Positions 50,253-58,895 of a stretch of 64,000 nucleotides of DNA are shown here, one piece after another. Source of the DNA: Streptomonospora wellingtoniae. Its GTDB lineage: Bacteria; Actinomycetota; Actinomycetes; Streptosporangiales; Streptosporangiaceae. Position numbers and translations under genes: made by a program. Under the pieces are notes generated by a model. It saw only the letters and a list, made by a program, of their open reading frames with translations. It searched no databases and had not been told where the DNA came from. Numbering within the stretch: position 1 is the first letter of the stretch; every line of letters begins with the position of its first letter. The stretch is from positions 50,117-114,116 of the forward strand of contig NZ_JAVREK010000024.1 of the NCBI RefSeq assembly GCF_031845375.1, given 5' to 3'.

Positions 50253-52316
50253 TCAGGGCGTCTCGTCCAGCAGGACCAGGTCGACGCGTTCGGCGGGGCC
50301 GCGCTCGCAGGCGCCGACGTCCGACGTGTAGGCGCGGGTGGCGGGGTCGCCGTCCGGGGGCGGCGACATCCGGCAGGTCCACTCGCCGACCTCGGCGACA
50401 TAGCCCGCCGCCTGCTGGTCCGCCTCCGGGATCGCGAGGTACTCCTCCACGACCGGCCGGACCTCGTCGCAGGCCAGGTCGCCGCGTGTCGGCACCAGGT
50501 AGGCGCGCTCCACATCCGGGACGCCGTCGACCACTCCGCAGATGCCGCTCTCCAGGCCGCCGAAGCCCGAGTAGTTCCAGTTGTGCTCGGTGCCCCCGGC
50601 GGTGTAGTCGAGGCGGAGCGGATGCCCGTCGGCGTCCGTCCACAGGTCGAAGCGGACCCCGGAGTGCCGCTCGCCGTCCGCCGCGGGGGCGAACCTCCCG
50701 CCGACGTGCAGCGCCGGCGTCCCGTTCAGGCGGCCCTCGATGCGCTCGGCGACCCGCATCGTCTCCATCAGCTCCTCGAACGGCTTCACCGCCGGGGTGC
50801 GCGAGCCGAGCCGGTCGCCGGCCGACTCGTCCGGGAGCGCCGCCACGACGTACCGGCCCTCGACACCGCCCCCGAAGTCGCGCCGCAGCAGCAGTTCGGA
50901 CTGCGGCCGGTAGACGTAGGCCGTGCTTCCGGCGGCCGGCGCCTCAGGATCGCCCAGCAGGGTCGCGGTCTGGAAGAAGGGCTCACCTTCCAGGGACGTG
51001 AGGACGTGCTCGCGGCGCTCGGCGGTGGGCGTGCCCCCGCCCTCGACGTCCTCGACCGCGCGGTAGCTCTCGCCGGACTTCAGCGCCGCCGCGGCCTCGG
51101 ACACGGCCTGCTCCGCGGAGCCGAACGGGGACTCGGGCGACGGCGACTCGCTCGGCGCGGCCTGCGGCTCGCCCGCGAACGAGGCGGCGGTGAGGAAGCC
51201 TCCCGCGCCGATCACCATCGCCGCGGCCATGCTCGACACGGTCACGACGGCCGTCGCCAGCGCCCCCGGTCTGCCGGGGCCGGGCGCATCGGCGGCAGGC
51301 ACCGTCCCGTTCGCGGGTGCGCCGTCGGCGCCGGAGCCGCCGGTCGCCGACGCGTCCGGGGAGACCGCTGAGGCGTCGGCCTTCCAGCCGGCGGCGATGA
51401 TGGCGCGCAGCCGGTCGGCCAGCTCGCGGGTGGGCGTCTGCGAGGTGTCGTCGGCGGAGGCGTAGGCGACCAGCCCGCGGTAGGCGCTCTCCGCGGTCGG
51501 CCGGGAGCCCGGGTCGGCGACCAGGGCCAGCCCGATCAGTGGTGCAAGTTCGCCCGGTACGCCGTCGAGGTCCGGGCTCCCTTCGCGGACGCGCAGGTGC
51601 GGGTCGGCCTCCTCATCGGCGGCCCCGGCGGGCATGAACGGGTGGCGCCCGGTCGCGGCGTAGGCGACCAGGCAGCCCCACGAGAAGACGTCGCCGGACG
51701 CGGAGAGCGGGGCGCCCTCGGCTGTCTCCGGACTCGCCCACTCGGCCCGACCCATCGGAATGTCGGCGGCCGCGAACGCGGACCCGCCGGTGCCCCCGAG
51801 TGCGTCCAGCCCGGCAAGGCGCGGGCCGTCCGGGGCCAGCACGACGTCGTCGGGGGTGATCGCCCCGTAGGCGAGCCCGGCCGGCTCGGCGCCAGTGAGC
51901 GCCTCGGCCGTGCCCGCGGCCAGCGCGAGGAGGGCCTCGCGCGGCAGCGGCCCTCGTGCTTCGACCTGGGAGCGCAGGCTGGGCCCGGAGGGGGCCCCGG
52001 TGGCCACCCACGGGCGTTCGGCACGGGTGTCGGCGGCGAGGACGGGCAGCGCGCAGACGCCTGCCACGCCCTGCAGCGCCGCGATCCTGCGCTCAAGCGC
52101 GGAGCGCCCTCCGGGGTCTGCGGCGAGCCGCTCGTCGGCGACCCGGACGGCGATGGGGGATCCCTGGGAGTCGGTGGCGCCGTAGACGACGCCCGCGCCG
52201 TCCTGGGCCAGCCGCCCGGTCAGCGTGTAGGGCCCGACCGACCCGGGGTCGCTGTCGGCCAGCGGTCGCAGGTGAGGGGAATGGGGCACGTCACCGGCCC
52301 CGTGCTGCGCGCTCAT
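50253..52316 (-). CDS. Kinase-like receptor with degenerate catalytic motifs
   Basis: A 687-residue protein. An N-terminal Ser/Thr-kinase-like domain (about 25-285), a linker, one membrane segment (about 355-380, ATAVVTVSSMAAAMVIGAGG) and an extracytoplasmic domain (about 410-687) resembling LppX/LprG-type lipoprotein sensor domains. Kinase motifs are lost: the VAIK lysine is replaced (IAVRVAD), the HRD loop reads YGAITPDDV and the DFG motif reads GLDALG. Kinase landmarks that remain include RAEWASPETAEG, SASGDVFSWGCLVAYAATGRHPF and a helix like ALVADPGSRPTAESA. It is therefore probably a signalling pseudokinase. The ATG at 52316 has AAAGAAGCAAG upstream. Confidence 0.82.
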   Translation of the reverse strand: MSAQHGAGDVPHSPHLRPLADSDPGSVGPYTLTGRLAQDGAGVVYGATDSQGSPIAVRVADERLAADPGGRSALERRIAALQGVAGVCALPVLAADTRAERPWVATGAPSGPSLRSQVEARGPLPREALLALAAGTAEALTGAEPAGLAYGAITPDDVVLAPDGPRLAGLDALGGTGGSAFAAADIPMGRAEWASPETAEGAPLSASGDVFSWGCLVAYAATGRHPFMPAGAADEEADPHLRVREGSPDLDGVPGELAPLIGLALVADPGSRPTAESAYRGLVAYASADDTSQTPTRELADRLRAIIAAGWKADASAVSPDASATGGSGADGAPANGTVPAADAPGPGRPGALATAVVTVSSMAAAMVIGAGGFLTAASFAGEPQAAPSESPSPESPFGSAEQAVSEAAAALKSGESYRAVEDVEGGGTPTAERREHVLTSLEGEPFFQTATLLGDPEAPAAGSTAYVYRPQSELLLRRDFGGGVEGRYVVAALPDESAGDRLGSRTPAVKPFEELMETMRVAERIEGRLNGTPALHVGGRFAPAADGERHSGVRFDLWTDADGHPLRLDYTAGGTEHNWNYSGFGGLESGICGVVDGVPDVERAYLVPTRGDLACDEVRPVVEEYLAIPEADQQAAGYVAEVGEWTCRMSPPPDGDPATRAYTSDVGACERGPAERVDLVLLDETP

Positions 52317-52994
52317 ACTTGCTTCTTTCTGCTCGCGAGCCGGCATGCGGCTTGCTGATCGGGGCCCGGAATCCCCGGCACAGGACGGCGGCCTGCTCGT
52401 CCTGGCCGCGGTCGCGGTCACCCGGTCGGGGGTAGCGGGGCAGCCCGCAGGCCGTACGCACTGCGGGGCGGGAGCGGCCGGCGCCGCATCGGCGGACCGG
52501 TCGCCGCGCCGGGGAACGCGGTGCCGCCGACCGGTCCGTGCGGCGGATTCCTCGGGGACCGCGGTATCCGGACGGAGGGCGGACACTCCGGCGCCCGTCC
52601 CTGCGCCGGCGGCGTGGAGGAGGGACGGATTCCTCTGTGTGGCAGGGTATTCGCTACGGCGCACGTTCGGCGAGGCAGGGCCGGTGAATCACCCCCGCCA
52701 CCGAGCCCGGCAGAGTCTGCGGGAGCAGGGCCGGCACCGAGGCGCCGGCGGCACGCCCTCGCACATGCGGTCGGACTCGATCATGTCCGCGAGTCTCGCC
52801 GCCCGGCGCCCGCAGCCGACACCTGCGAAAGTGCGACCGCACCGCCGAGGTGGCGCCGGCCGGCACCCGGCGGGACGGGCACGCGGAGCCCGCCCGCAGG
52901 CCGCGGCCTCCCCGATCCGGCCCTGCCAACCCGTCCTGCGGGCGCACGGACGGCACCCGCAGGACGAGGAGAGGCCTTTCTCAGGCCGGCGCGC
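52317..52994. other. 678-base region without a supported gene
   Basis: Only Arg/Pro/Ala-rich shadow frames are present. It must contain the promoter of the minus-strand kinase-like gene, but no clear hexamers are seen. Confidence 0.5.
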
Positions 52995-53360
52995 CTACCA
53001 GGCCAGGGAGACGCTGGCTCCGTCCGGGACGATGCGGGGTACGGACTGCTCCTGGCCCGCGGTCGCGACGAGGTCGCCGGTGCAGTCGGGGCCGGAGTAC
53101 ACGCCGGCGGCCGCGGGGATTCCGGGGCTGCCGTAGGTGTTGGCGATCGACCGGATGGGGGTCTTCAGGTTCACGCAGCCCGCTCCGGCCTGGAGGGGGA
53201 CCAGGTCGCCGGCGAAGCCGTACCCGGTGTATCCGCAGATGCTGCCGGCGTCGCAGCCCGGCGGCAGCGCGGTCGGGGAGTCGTCCGCTGCGGCGGGCAG
53301 GGGAGCGGTCGCGAGGGCGGCGGCCGCTGCGAGGACGGCCGCACGGAGGGTTGTGCGCAT
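52995..53360 (-). CDS. Small secreted cysteine-containing protein (peptidase inhibitor I36-like)
   Basis: 121 residues. A clear Sec signal peptide (MRTTLRAAVLAAAAALATAP, cleavage near PAAADD) is followed by a mature domain with four cysteines: GCDAGSICGYTGYGFAGD, then GCVNLKTPIRSIAN and GPDCTGDL. The layout resembles the short beta/gamma-crystallin-like secreted proteins annotated as peptidase inhibitor family I36 in actinomycetes. The ATG at 53360 has GAAAGGCGA upstream. The function as an inhibitor is only by family name. Confidence 0.75.
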   Translation of the reverse strand: MRTTLRAAVLAAAAALATAPLPAAADDSPTALPPGCDAGSICGYTGYGFAGDLVPLQAGAGCVNLKTPIRSIANTYGSPGIPAAAGVYSGPDCTGDLVATAGQEQSVPRIVPDGASVSLAW

Positions 53361-53554
53361 GGGGAATCGCCTTTCGGGTCGAGCGGCCTCGCAGCCAGGG
53401 TCCCCCATGCGCACAGCGAAGTCGACGGGCCCGCCGCCGAATGCCGGATCCGGTCACGGGCACCGACGGTCGTCCGCGCCGGACGGCCCCGACCGGTGCG
53501 GGAAGTCACCCGGGTGCCCCGCCCCGTCGCCGCCGAACCCCGGGGCGCGGCGCC

Positions 53555-54427
53555 TCAGCCCTTCTTGCGCCCCCTGCGCTTGGTGCGCTTGGTACGTCTG
53601 CGCAGCCAGCTGAAGACGATCGCGAGCAGCCCCGCTGCCCCGATGGCCGGCAGCGCGCGCTTGAGCAGCGGCAGGCCGACCGTCGAGACCAGGTCGATGC
53701 TGTCGTCGCGCGCCCGCAGCCCCGGGCTGTCGGACCGCGCGTCCCGCTCCGGCCGGACCTGCGCCCCGCCGGAGTCCCGCCCGCCCGGCTCGCCGGACGT
53801 CCCGGCCCGGTGCTCCTCCTCGCCGGCCTGCGGCGGCACGACCGCGTTGGCCGCCGTGCCCGCCTCGGCAGTGGCGGTGCCCGCCGTCGCCGCCGAGCTG
53901 GAGCGCGACCCGTCGCCGCCCCGGTCGGCAGTCCGCTCGCCCTCGCCAGGGCCGCCGCGGTCGGCGGCCGCCTGCCCCCCCTCCAGTTCGGCGGCGAGGT
54001 TGTCGGCGAACCTCTGGACCAGCTTGGCGCTGACGTCGGCCATCACGCCGCGCCCGAACTGGGCGACGCGGCCGGTGACGGTGAAGTCGGTGTCGACGGT
54101 CACCTCGGTGGTCCCGTCGTCCCGCCCGTGCAGCCGGGCGATCACCGTGGCCGAAGCGGAGCCGGAGCCGCGGGCCTCCTTGCCGCCCGCGTGCAGTTCC
54201 ACGCGGTGCTCCGCGGCGTCGATCTCGGTGAAGTGGGCCTCGCCTCGGTAAGTCACGCTGATCGGCCCGACCTTCACCCGCACCTTGCCGGTCATGGTGT
54301 CGCCCTCGACCGACTCGAGGGTGGCCCCCGGCATGCACGGTGCGACGCGCTCGACGTCCATCAGCACGTCCCAGGCCTGGTCCACCGGTACCGGAACCGT
54401 GAACCGGTTGTTCAGCCGTGTACTCAT
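53555..54427 (-). CDS. CoxG-like SRPBCC protein with C-terminal membrane anchor
   Basis: 290 residues. The N-terminal domain (1-150) is a CoxG/SRPBCC fold (NNRFTVPVPVDQAWDVLMDV, ERVAPCMPGATLES, KVGPISVTYRGEAHF, VTGRVAQFGRGVMADVS, KLVQRFADNLAAELE). A disordered Gly/Ala/Glu linker of about 90 residues leads to a C-terminal membrane segment (ALPAIGAAGLLAIVFSWL) and a basic tail. CoxG proteins recruit molybdenum hydroxylases to the membrane and help deliver electrons to quinones. It is on the same strand as the CoxSLM-like genes but separated by a strong hairpin. Confidence 0.88.
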   Translation of the reverse strand: MSTRLNNRFTVPVPVDQAWDVLMDVERVAPCMPGATLESVEGDTMTGKVRVKVGPISVTYRGEAHFTEIDAAEHRVELHAGGKEARGSGSASATVIARLHGRDDGTTEVTVDTDFTVTGRVAQFGRGVMADVSAKLVQRFADNLAAELEGGQAAADRGGPGEGERTADRGGDGSRSSSAATAGTATAEAGTAANAVVPPQAGEEEHRAGTSGEPGGRDSGGAQVRPERDARSDSPGLRARDDSIDLVSTVGLPLLKRALPAIGAAGLLAIVFSWLRRRTKRTKRRGRKKG

Positions 54428-54555
54428 TCGCAGCGCCGCCTTCCTGCCGCGTTCGGCGTCATCGGCTCGCCCTCCATCTGCCCCGCGTGCGGGCGCTTCG
54501 AACCCAAACCCTTACTACCCGGCGCGGAGCCGGCCACCCGCCGCCCGGGTGTGAT

Positions 54556-54589
54556 GGGCGGGCCGGCCGCCGCAGCGGCCGGCCCGCCC
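54556..54589. terminator. Strong hairpin between the CoxM-like and CoxG-like genes
   Basis: GGGCGGGCCGGCCGC, loop CGCA, and its exact reverse complement: a perfect 15-bp stem. It would reduce transcription from the hydroxylase operon into the CoxG-like gene. Confidence 0.65.
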
Positions 54590-54634
54590 CGCATGGCACA
54601 GGGCCGCGCGGCCCGAGCTGCCATGCCGGACGCC

Positions 54635-55486
54635 TCAGACCCCCGCCGCCCGTGCGAGCGCCCGGCCCGTCAGGACGCGGGCCAGGTGGCGCCGGTAGTC
54701 GGCCCGCGCATTGAGGTCGTTCGGCGGATCGGTACCCGCGTCGGCCGACTGCGCGGCCTCCCGCAGCGCGTCGGCGCGAGCCGGGACGCCCCGGCAGGCC
54801 TCCTCCACCCCGCGGGCGCGGACGGGCGTGCTGCCCATGTTCGTCAGACCGATGCGCGCCTCGGCGACGGTGCCGCCGTCGAGGCGGACCGCCGCGGCCA
54901 CTCCCACGATCGCCCAGGCCTGCGCCGCCTGGGAGAACTTCTCATAGTGGCAGGACCACCCGCCCATCTTCGGGAAGCGCACCGCGGTCAGCACGTCGCC
55001 GACGTCCAGCACGGTCGTCAGGTAGTCCTGGAAGAACTCCGACGCCTGCACCGTGCGCTCGCCGTCCTCACCGCTGACCATGAACTCCGCGTCCAGGGCG
55101 AGGGCGACCGCGGGCAGGTCGCCCGCCGGGTCGGCGTGGGCCAGCGATCCGCCGAGGGTCCCGCGGTGGCGCACCGCGGGGTCGGCGACGGTCCGCGTGG
55201 CCTGCGCCAGCAGATCGCAGTGCTGCGCCACCATCGGATCGCGCATCACCTCGTCGTGCGTGGTCATCGCGCCGACGCGCAGCCGATCGCCGTCGTCGGT
55301 CACACCGCGCAACTCGGTCAACCCGCTCAGGTCCACCACCACGTCGGGGTAGGCCAGGCGGAACCGCAGCAGCGGCGTCAGGCTCTGCCCGCCCGCCATG
55401 ACCTTGGGCTCCTCGCAGTCGGCGAGCACCCGCACCGCCTCGGCGACGTCGTCGGGCCGCACATAGTCGAACTGTGCCGGGATCAT
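54635..55486 (-). CDS. Molybdenum hydroxylase FAD-binding subunit (CoxM-like)
   Basis: 283 residues. FAD-binding motifs are KVMAGGQSLTPLLRFRL (the AGGQS loop) at about residues 28-45 and TLGGSLAHADPAGDLPAV at about 108-125; the C-terminal CO-dehydrogenase flavoprotein domain follows (KFSQAAQAWAIVGVAAAV, ARIGLTNMGSTPVRA). It mediates electron flow from the Fe-S subunit to the acceptor. The ATG overlaps the stop of the large subunit and is preceded by GGGAGGG. Confidence 0.92.
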   Translation of the reverse strand: MIPAQFDYVRPDDVAEAVRVLADCEEPKVMAGGQSLTPLLRFRLAYPDVVVDLSGLTELRGVTDDGDRLRVGAMTTHDEVMRDPMVAQHCDLLAQATRTVADPAVRHRGTLGGSLAHADPAGDLPAVALALDAEFMVSGEDGERTVQASEFFQDYLTTVLDVGDVLTAVRFPKMGGWSCHYEKFSQAAQAWAIVGVAAAVRLDGGTVAEARIGLTNMGSTPVRARGVEEACRGVPARADALREAAQSADAGTDPPNDLNARADYRRHLARVLTGRALARAAGV

Positions 55487-57885
55487 CGCTGCCCTCCCTC
55501 GCTGCGCTCGGCCTCGCGGGCCTCGGCGATCGCCCGCCACACCCGCTGCGGCGTGCACGGCATCCGAAGATCGCGCACGCCGAACGGCCGCAGAGCGTCG
55601 ACGACCGCGTTGACCACCGCCGGAGTCGAGGCGATCGTGCCCGCCTCGCCCACGCCCTTGGCGCCCAGCGGGTTGGTCGTCGACGGCGTGACCGTGCGGT
55701 CGGTCGTGAAGTCCGGCAGGTCGGCCGCCGTCGGCACCGTGTAGTCGGCCATGGTCGAGGTCAGGAGGTTGCCGTCCGCGTCGTGCACGGCCTCCTCGTA
55801 CAGCGCCTGCGCGATGCCCTGCGCCAGGCCGCCGTGCACCTGCCCGTCCACGATCAGCGGGTTGACGACGGTGCCCACGTCGTCGACCGCCGTGTAGGCG
55901 CGGATGTCCACCTCGCCGGTCTCGGTGTCGACCTCGACGGCGCACAGGTGGGTGCCGTGCGGGAACGAGAAGTTCTCCGGGTCGAAGGTGGAGTCGGCGT
56001 CCAGCGACGCCTCGGCCCCCTCCGGCAGGTCGTGTGCGGCGAACGCCGCCAGCGCCACCTCCTGCATGGTGGTGGCGGGACGCTCGGTGCCGCGCACCGT
56101 GAACCGCCCGGCAGTGAACTCCAGGTCGCCTTCGTCGGCCTCCATCATGTGGGCCGCCATCCTGCGGGCCTTCTCGACCACCCGGTCGCAGGCCTCGACC
56201 ACCGCCGTGCCGCCCACGACGAGCGAGCGCGACCCGTAGGTGTCCATGCCCTTGGGCGAGACACGGGTGTCGCCGTGCAGCACCTCGACGTCCTCGAACG
56301 GCACCCCGAGCCGGTCGGCCGCGATCTGGCTCCAGGCCGTGGCGTGGCCCTGCCCGTGCGCGCAGGAGCCGGTGACGACCTCGACCTTGCCGGTGGGCAG
56401 CATCCGCACTGAGGCGTTCTCCCAGCCGCCGGCCCCGTAGGACAACTGCCCCAGCACCCGCGAGGGAGCCAGCCCGCACATCTCGGTGTAGGTGGAGATC
56501 CCGATGCCCAGCTGCACCGGGTCGCCGCTGTCGCGGCGGCGGCGCTGCTCGGCGCGCAGCCCGTCGTAGTCGAACAGCTCCGTCGCCCGGTCGGTGGCCG
56601 CCTCGTAGTTGCCCGAGTCGTAGGTCAGGCCGGCGACCCCGGTGTGCGGGAACTCCTCGTGCCTGATCCAGTTGCGCCGCCGCAGCTCCATCGGGTCCAT
56701 CCCGATCTCGTCGGCGAGCTCGGTCATGATCCGCTCGATGCCGTAGGTCGCCTCGGGCCGGCCCGCACCGCGATAGGCGTCGGTGGGCATCTTCGTGGTG
56801 AAGACCCCGGTACAGCTGAACGAATAGGCGTCCATCTTGTAGATGCCGGGGAACATGAACGCGCCGAGAACCGGCACGCCCGGGGTCACCAGCATCATGT
56901 AGGCGCCCATGTCGGCCAGCAGATCCACCTTGAGTCCGCGGATCCGGCCGTCGGCGTCCGCGGCGATCGAGATGTCCTGGATCTGGTCGCGCCCGTGGTG
57001 GGTGGTCTGGAACCCCTCCGTGCGGGTCTCGGTCCACTTGACGGGCTTGCGCAGCCGCCGGGCGAGCAGCAGCGCCAGCACCTCCTCGGCGGTCACCTGC
57101 AGCTTCGACCCGAAGCCGCCGCCGACATCCGGCGCGATGACCCGGAGCTTGTGCTCGGGAACGCCGGTCGTCATGGCCAGCATCAGCCGCAGGATGTGCG
57201 GGACCTGCGTGGCCGACCACAGCGTGAAGGAGTCGCCTTCGGGACGGCAGACCACCGAGCGGGGCTCCATCGCCGCCGGGATCAGCCGCTGCTGGTGGTA
57301 GCGGCGGTTCAGGACGATGTCGGCGCCGCCGAACGCGGTGTCGACGTCGCCCGCCGTGAACGGCCACACGAAGGCCTTGTTCCGTCCCTGCCCCTGGCCC
57401 GAGCCCGCGTGCACCAGCGGGGAGTCCTCGGCCAGCGCCGCCTCCATGTCGACCACGGCGGGCAGCGGCTCGTACTCGACATCGACGGCCTCCAGCGCGT
57501 CGGCGGCCGCGTAGGCGTCGCGCGCCACCACGCACGCCACGGCCTCGCCGACGTAGCGCACCTCGTCGACCGCCATCGGCGGGTGCTCCGGCAGCGCCAT
57601 GTCCTCGGTGACCGGCCACGCGCACGGCAGGCTGCCCTGCTCCTCCGCGAAGTCGGCCCCGCTGAACGCCGCCGTGACGCCGGGCTGCTGCATGGCCGCC
57701 GACGTGTCCACCGCGACGATGCGGGCGTGCGCGTGCGGGCTGCGCAGGAACGCCACGTGCAGCATGCCGGTCTGCTGGATGTTGTCCGTCCAGTTGGTCT
57801 GCCCGGTGATCAGCCGGGCGTCCTCCTTGCGCAGGCGCGGGCTGCCGACCTGGTCGGTGCGCGGCGCCTCAGGTGCCGTCGTCAT
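55483..57885 (-). CDS. Molybdenum hydroxylase large subunit, form II CoxL-like
   Basis: An 800-residue molybdopterin-binding subunit of the xanthine oxidase family. It starts DQVGSPRLRKEDARLITGQT and contains the loop AYRGAGRPEATYGIER near residue 370. True aerobic CO dehydrogenase (form I) has AYRCSFR here; the AYRGAGR version defines form II, whose substrate is usually not CO. The C-terminal block has GAKGVGEAGTIASTPAVVNAV with the conserved catalytic Glu. The ATG at 57885 is 2 bases after the small-subunit stop. Confidence 0.93.
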   Translation of the reverse strand: MTTAPEAPRTDQVGSPRLRKEDARLITGQTNWTDNIQQTGMLHVAFLRSPHAHARIVAVDTSAAMQQPGVTAAFSGADFAEEQGSLPCAWPVTEDMALPEHPPMAVDEVRYVGEAVACVVARDAYAAADALEAVDVEYEPLPAVVDMEAALAEDSPLVHAGSGQGQGRNKAFVWPFTAGDVDTAFGGADIVLNRRYHQQRLIPAAMEPRSVVCRPEGDSFTLWSATQVPHILRLMLAMTTGVPEHKLRVIAPDVGGGFGSKLQVTAEEVLALLLARRLRKPVKWTETRTEGFQTTHHGRDQIQDISIAADADGRIRGLKVDLLADMGAYMMLVTPGVPVLGAFMFPGIYKMDAYSFSCTGVFTTKMPTDAYRGAGRPEATYGIERIMTELADEIGMDPMELRRRNWIRHEEFPHTGVAGLTYDSGNYEAATDRATELFDYDGLRAEQRRRRDSGDPVQLGIGISTYTEMCGLAPSRVLGQLSYGAGGWENASVRMLPTGKVEVVTGSCAHGQGHATAWSQIAADRLGVPFEDVEVLHGDTRVSPKGMDTYGSRSLVVGGTAVVEACDRVVEKARRMAAHMMEADEGDLEFTAGRFTVRGTERPATTMQEVALAAFAAHDLPEGAEASLDADSTFDPENFSFPHGTHLCAVEVDTETGEVDIRAYTAVDDVGTVVNPLIVDGQVHGGLAQGIAQALYEEAVHDADGNLLTSTMADYTVPTAADLPDFTTDRTVTPSTTNPLGAKGVGEAGTIASTPAVVNAVVDALRPFGVRDLRMPCTPQRVWRAIAEAREAERSEGGQR

Positions 57886-57887
57886 GG

Positions 57888-58448
57888 CTATGCACCCCCG
57901 CTGGCTGCGTGCGGTGTGGGCTCCTGCTCGCGCACCACCTGGGGCGGCACCCCGTGTGTGCGCGGCTCGGACCCGGCGGCCTCGGCGCGCATGGCGGCCG
58001 CGGCCTTGTGCACCGCGCGCACGATGTTGACGTAGCCGGTGCACCGGCACATGTTGCCTTCGAGACCCTCGCGGATCTCCTGGTCGTCGGGGTCGGGGTT
58101 GTCGCGCAGCAGGTCCAGAGCCGCGATCATCATGCCGGGCGTGCAGTAGCCGCACTGGAGGGCGTGGGTCTCGTGGAAGGCCTGCTGGATCGGGTGCAGT
58201 TCGCCGTCGGAGGCCAGCGCCTCGACGGTGGTGATCTCGTGTCCGTCGGTCTGGCAGGCGAGGACCGAGCAGCTCTTCACCGACTGCCCGTCCATCAGGA
58301 CGGTGCAGGCGCCGCAGTTGGTGGTGTCGCACCCGACCGGGGTGCCGACCTTGCCCAATTGCTCACGTAGGTAGTGGACGAGCAGCCGGCGGGCTTCGAC
58401 CTGGTCGTCGTAGCGCACGCCGTCGACTGTTACGCGGATGTGTGGCAT
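57888..58448 (-). CDS. Molybdenum hydroxylase 2Fe-2S subunit (CoxS-like)
   Basis: 186 residues. Two [2Fe-2S] clusters: a plant-ferredoxin-type motif (GCDTTNCGACTVL with a later Cys in SVKSCSVLAC) and the second set in QCGYCTPGMM and EGNMCRCTGY. It transfers electrons from the molybdenum subunit to the flavin subunit. First gene of the S-L-M operon, preceded by GAGGAGG. A C-terminal extension of about 30 residues is Pro/Glu-rich. Confidence 0.94.
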   Translation of the reverse strand: MPHIRVTVDGVRYDDQVEARRLLVHYLREQLGKVGTPVGCDTTNCGACTVLMDGQSVKSCSVLACQTDGHEITTVEALASDGELHPIQQAFHETHALQCGYCTPGMMIAALDLLRDNPDPDDQEIREGLEGNMCRCTGYVNIVRAVHKAAAAMRAEAAGSEPRTHGVPPQVVREQEPTPHAASGGA

Positions 58449-58466
58449 GGGGCCAAGACCTCCTCA

Positions 58467-58492
58467 AGTAGTGGCCTCAGTCAGTTACTACT
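58467..58492. promoter_or_regulatory. Inverted repeat upstream of the hydroxylase operon
   Basis: AGTAGT, 14 bases, ACTACT, placed 19 bases upstream of the first gene in a relatively A/T-rich stretch. It could be a regulator site; the evidence is only symmetry and position. Confidence 0.3.
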
Positions 58493-58649
58493 GGTCATGG
58501 GAGGTTCGACCACCGTAAAACACGAGGTGTGGGCTATCCAGGCCCCTTTCCGCAAGTTCTTTGGAAAGGCCGTGCGCCGCGCGCCGACGCCGGGAACGCG
58601 GCGCGTTCCCGGGCGTATCCGCGTGTCGGGCGCTCAGCCGCCCGAGCCG

Positions 58650-58895
58650 TCAGGAGGATCCGGGATCCGGGTCCGACCCGCGGTGCTCGCGGCCCTCCTG
58701 CTGATCGCGGCGGTCGCGCGAGGCCGCCAGCGCTCGGGCGATCCCGGCGATGCCCAGGCCCACGGCCAGCACGGGCACGATCCATACGGCCTCGAAGCCC
58801 CAGCGCGAGGGGCCGGAGACGACGAACGCCGTCCCCAGCGCTATGAAGAGCAGGCCGGCGATCAGCGAGCCCCAGTCGGTCCTACGTCGCCGCAT
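58650..58895 (-). CDS. Small two-helix membrane protein
   Basis: 81 residues with two hydrophobic segments (LIAGLLFIALGTAFVVSG; AVWIVPVLAVGLGIAGIARAL) and a charged tail. The ATG at 58895 lies inside the last codons of the PspC-like gene, so it is translated as the second gene of that operon. No family assignment beyond similarity to small proteins next to PspC/LiaF-like genes. Confidence 0.7.
   Translation of the reverse strand: MRRRRTDWGSLIAGLLFIALGTAFVVSGPSRWGFEAVWIVPVLAVGLGIAGIARALAASRDRRDQQEGREHRGSDPDPGSS

Noticed and set aside
52345..54251. Long plus-strand frames opposite the secreted protein and CoxG-like genes
   Set aside because: Arg/Pro/Gly-rich shadow frames; the minus-strand genes have a signal peptide or a recognisable fold.
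54635..57625. A 996-residue minus-strand frame joining the CoxM-like gene to upstream sequence
   Set aside because: The upstream part is an out-of-frame reading of the large subunit; the CoxM-like gene starts at 55486 with its own ribosome binding site.
55483..57885. Annotation as aerobic carbon monoxide dehydrogenase
   Set aside because: The active-site loop is AYRGAGR (form II), not AYRCSFR; substrate identity is not supported.
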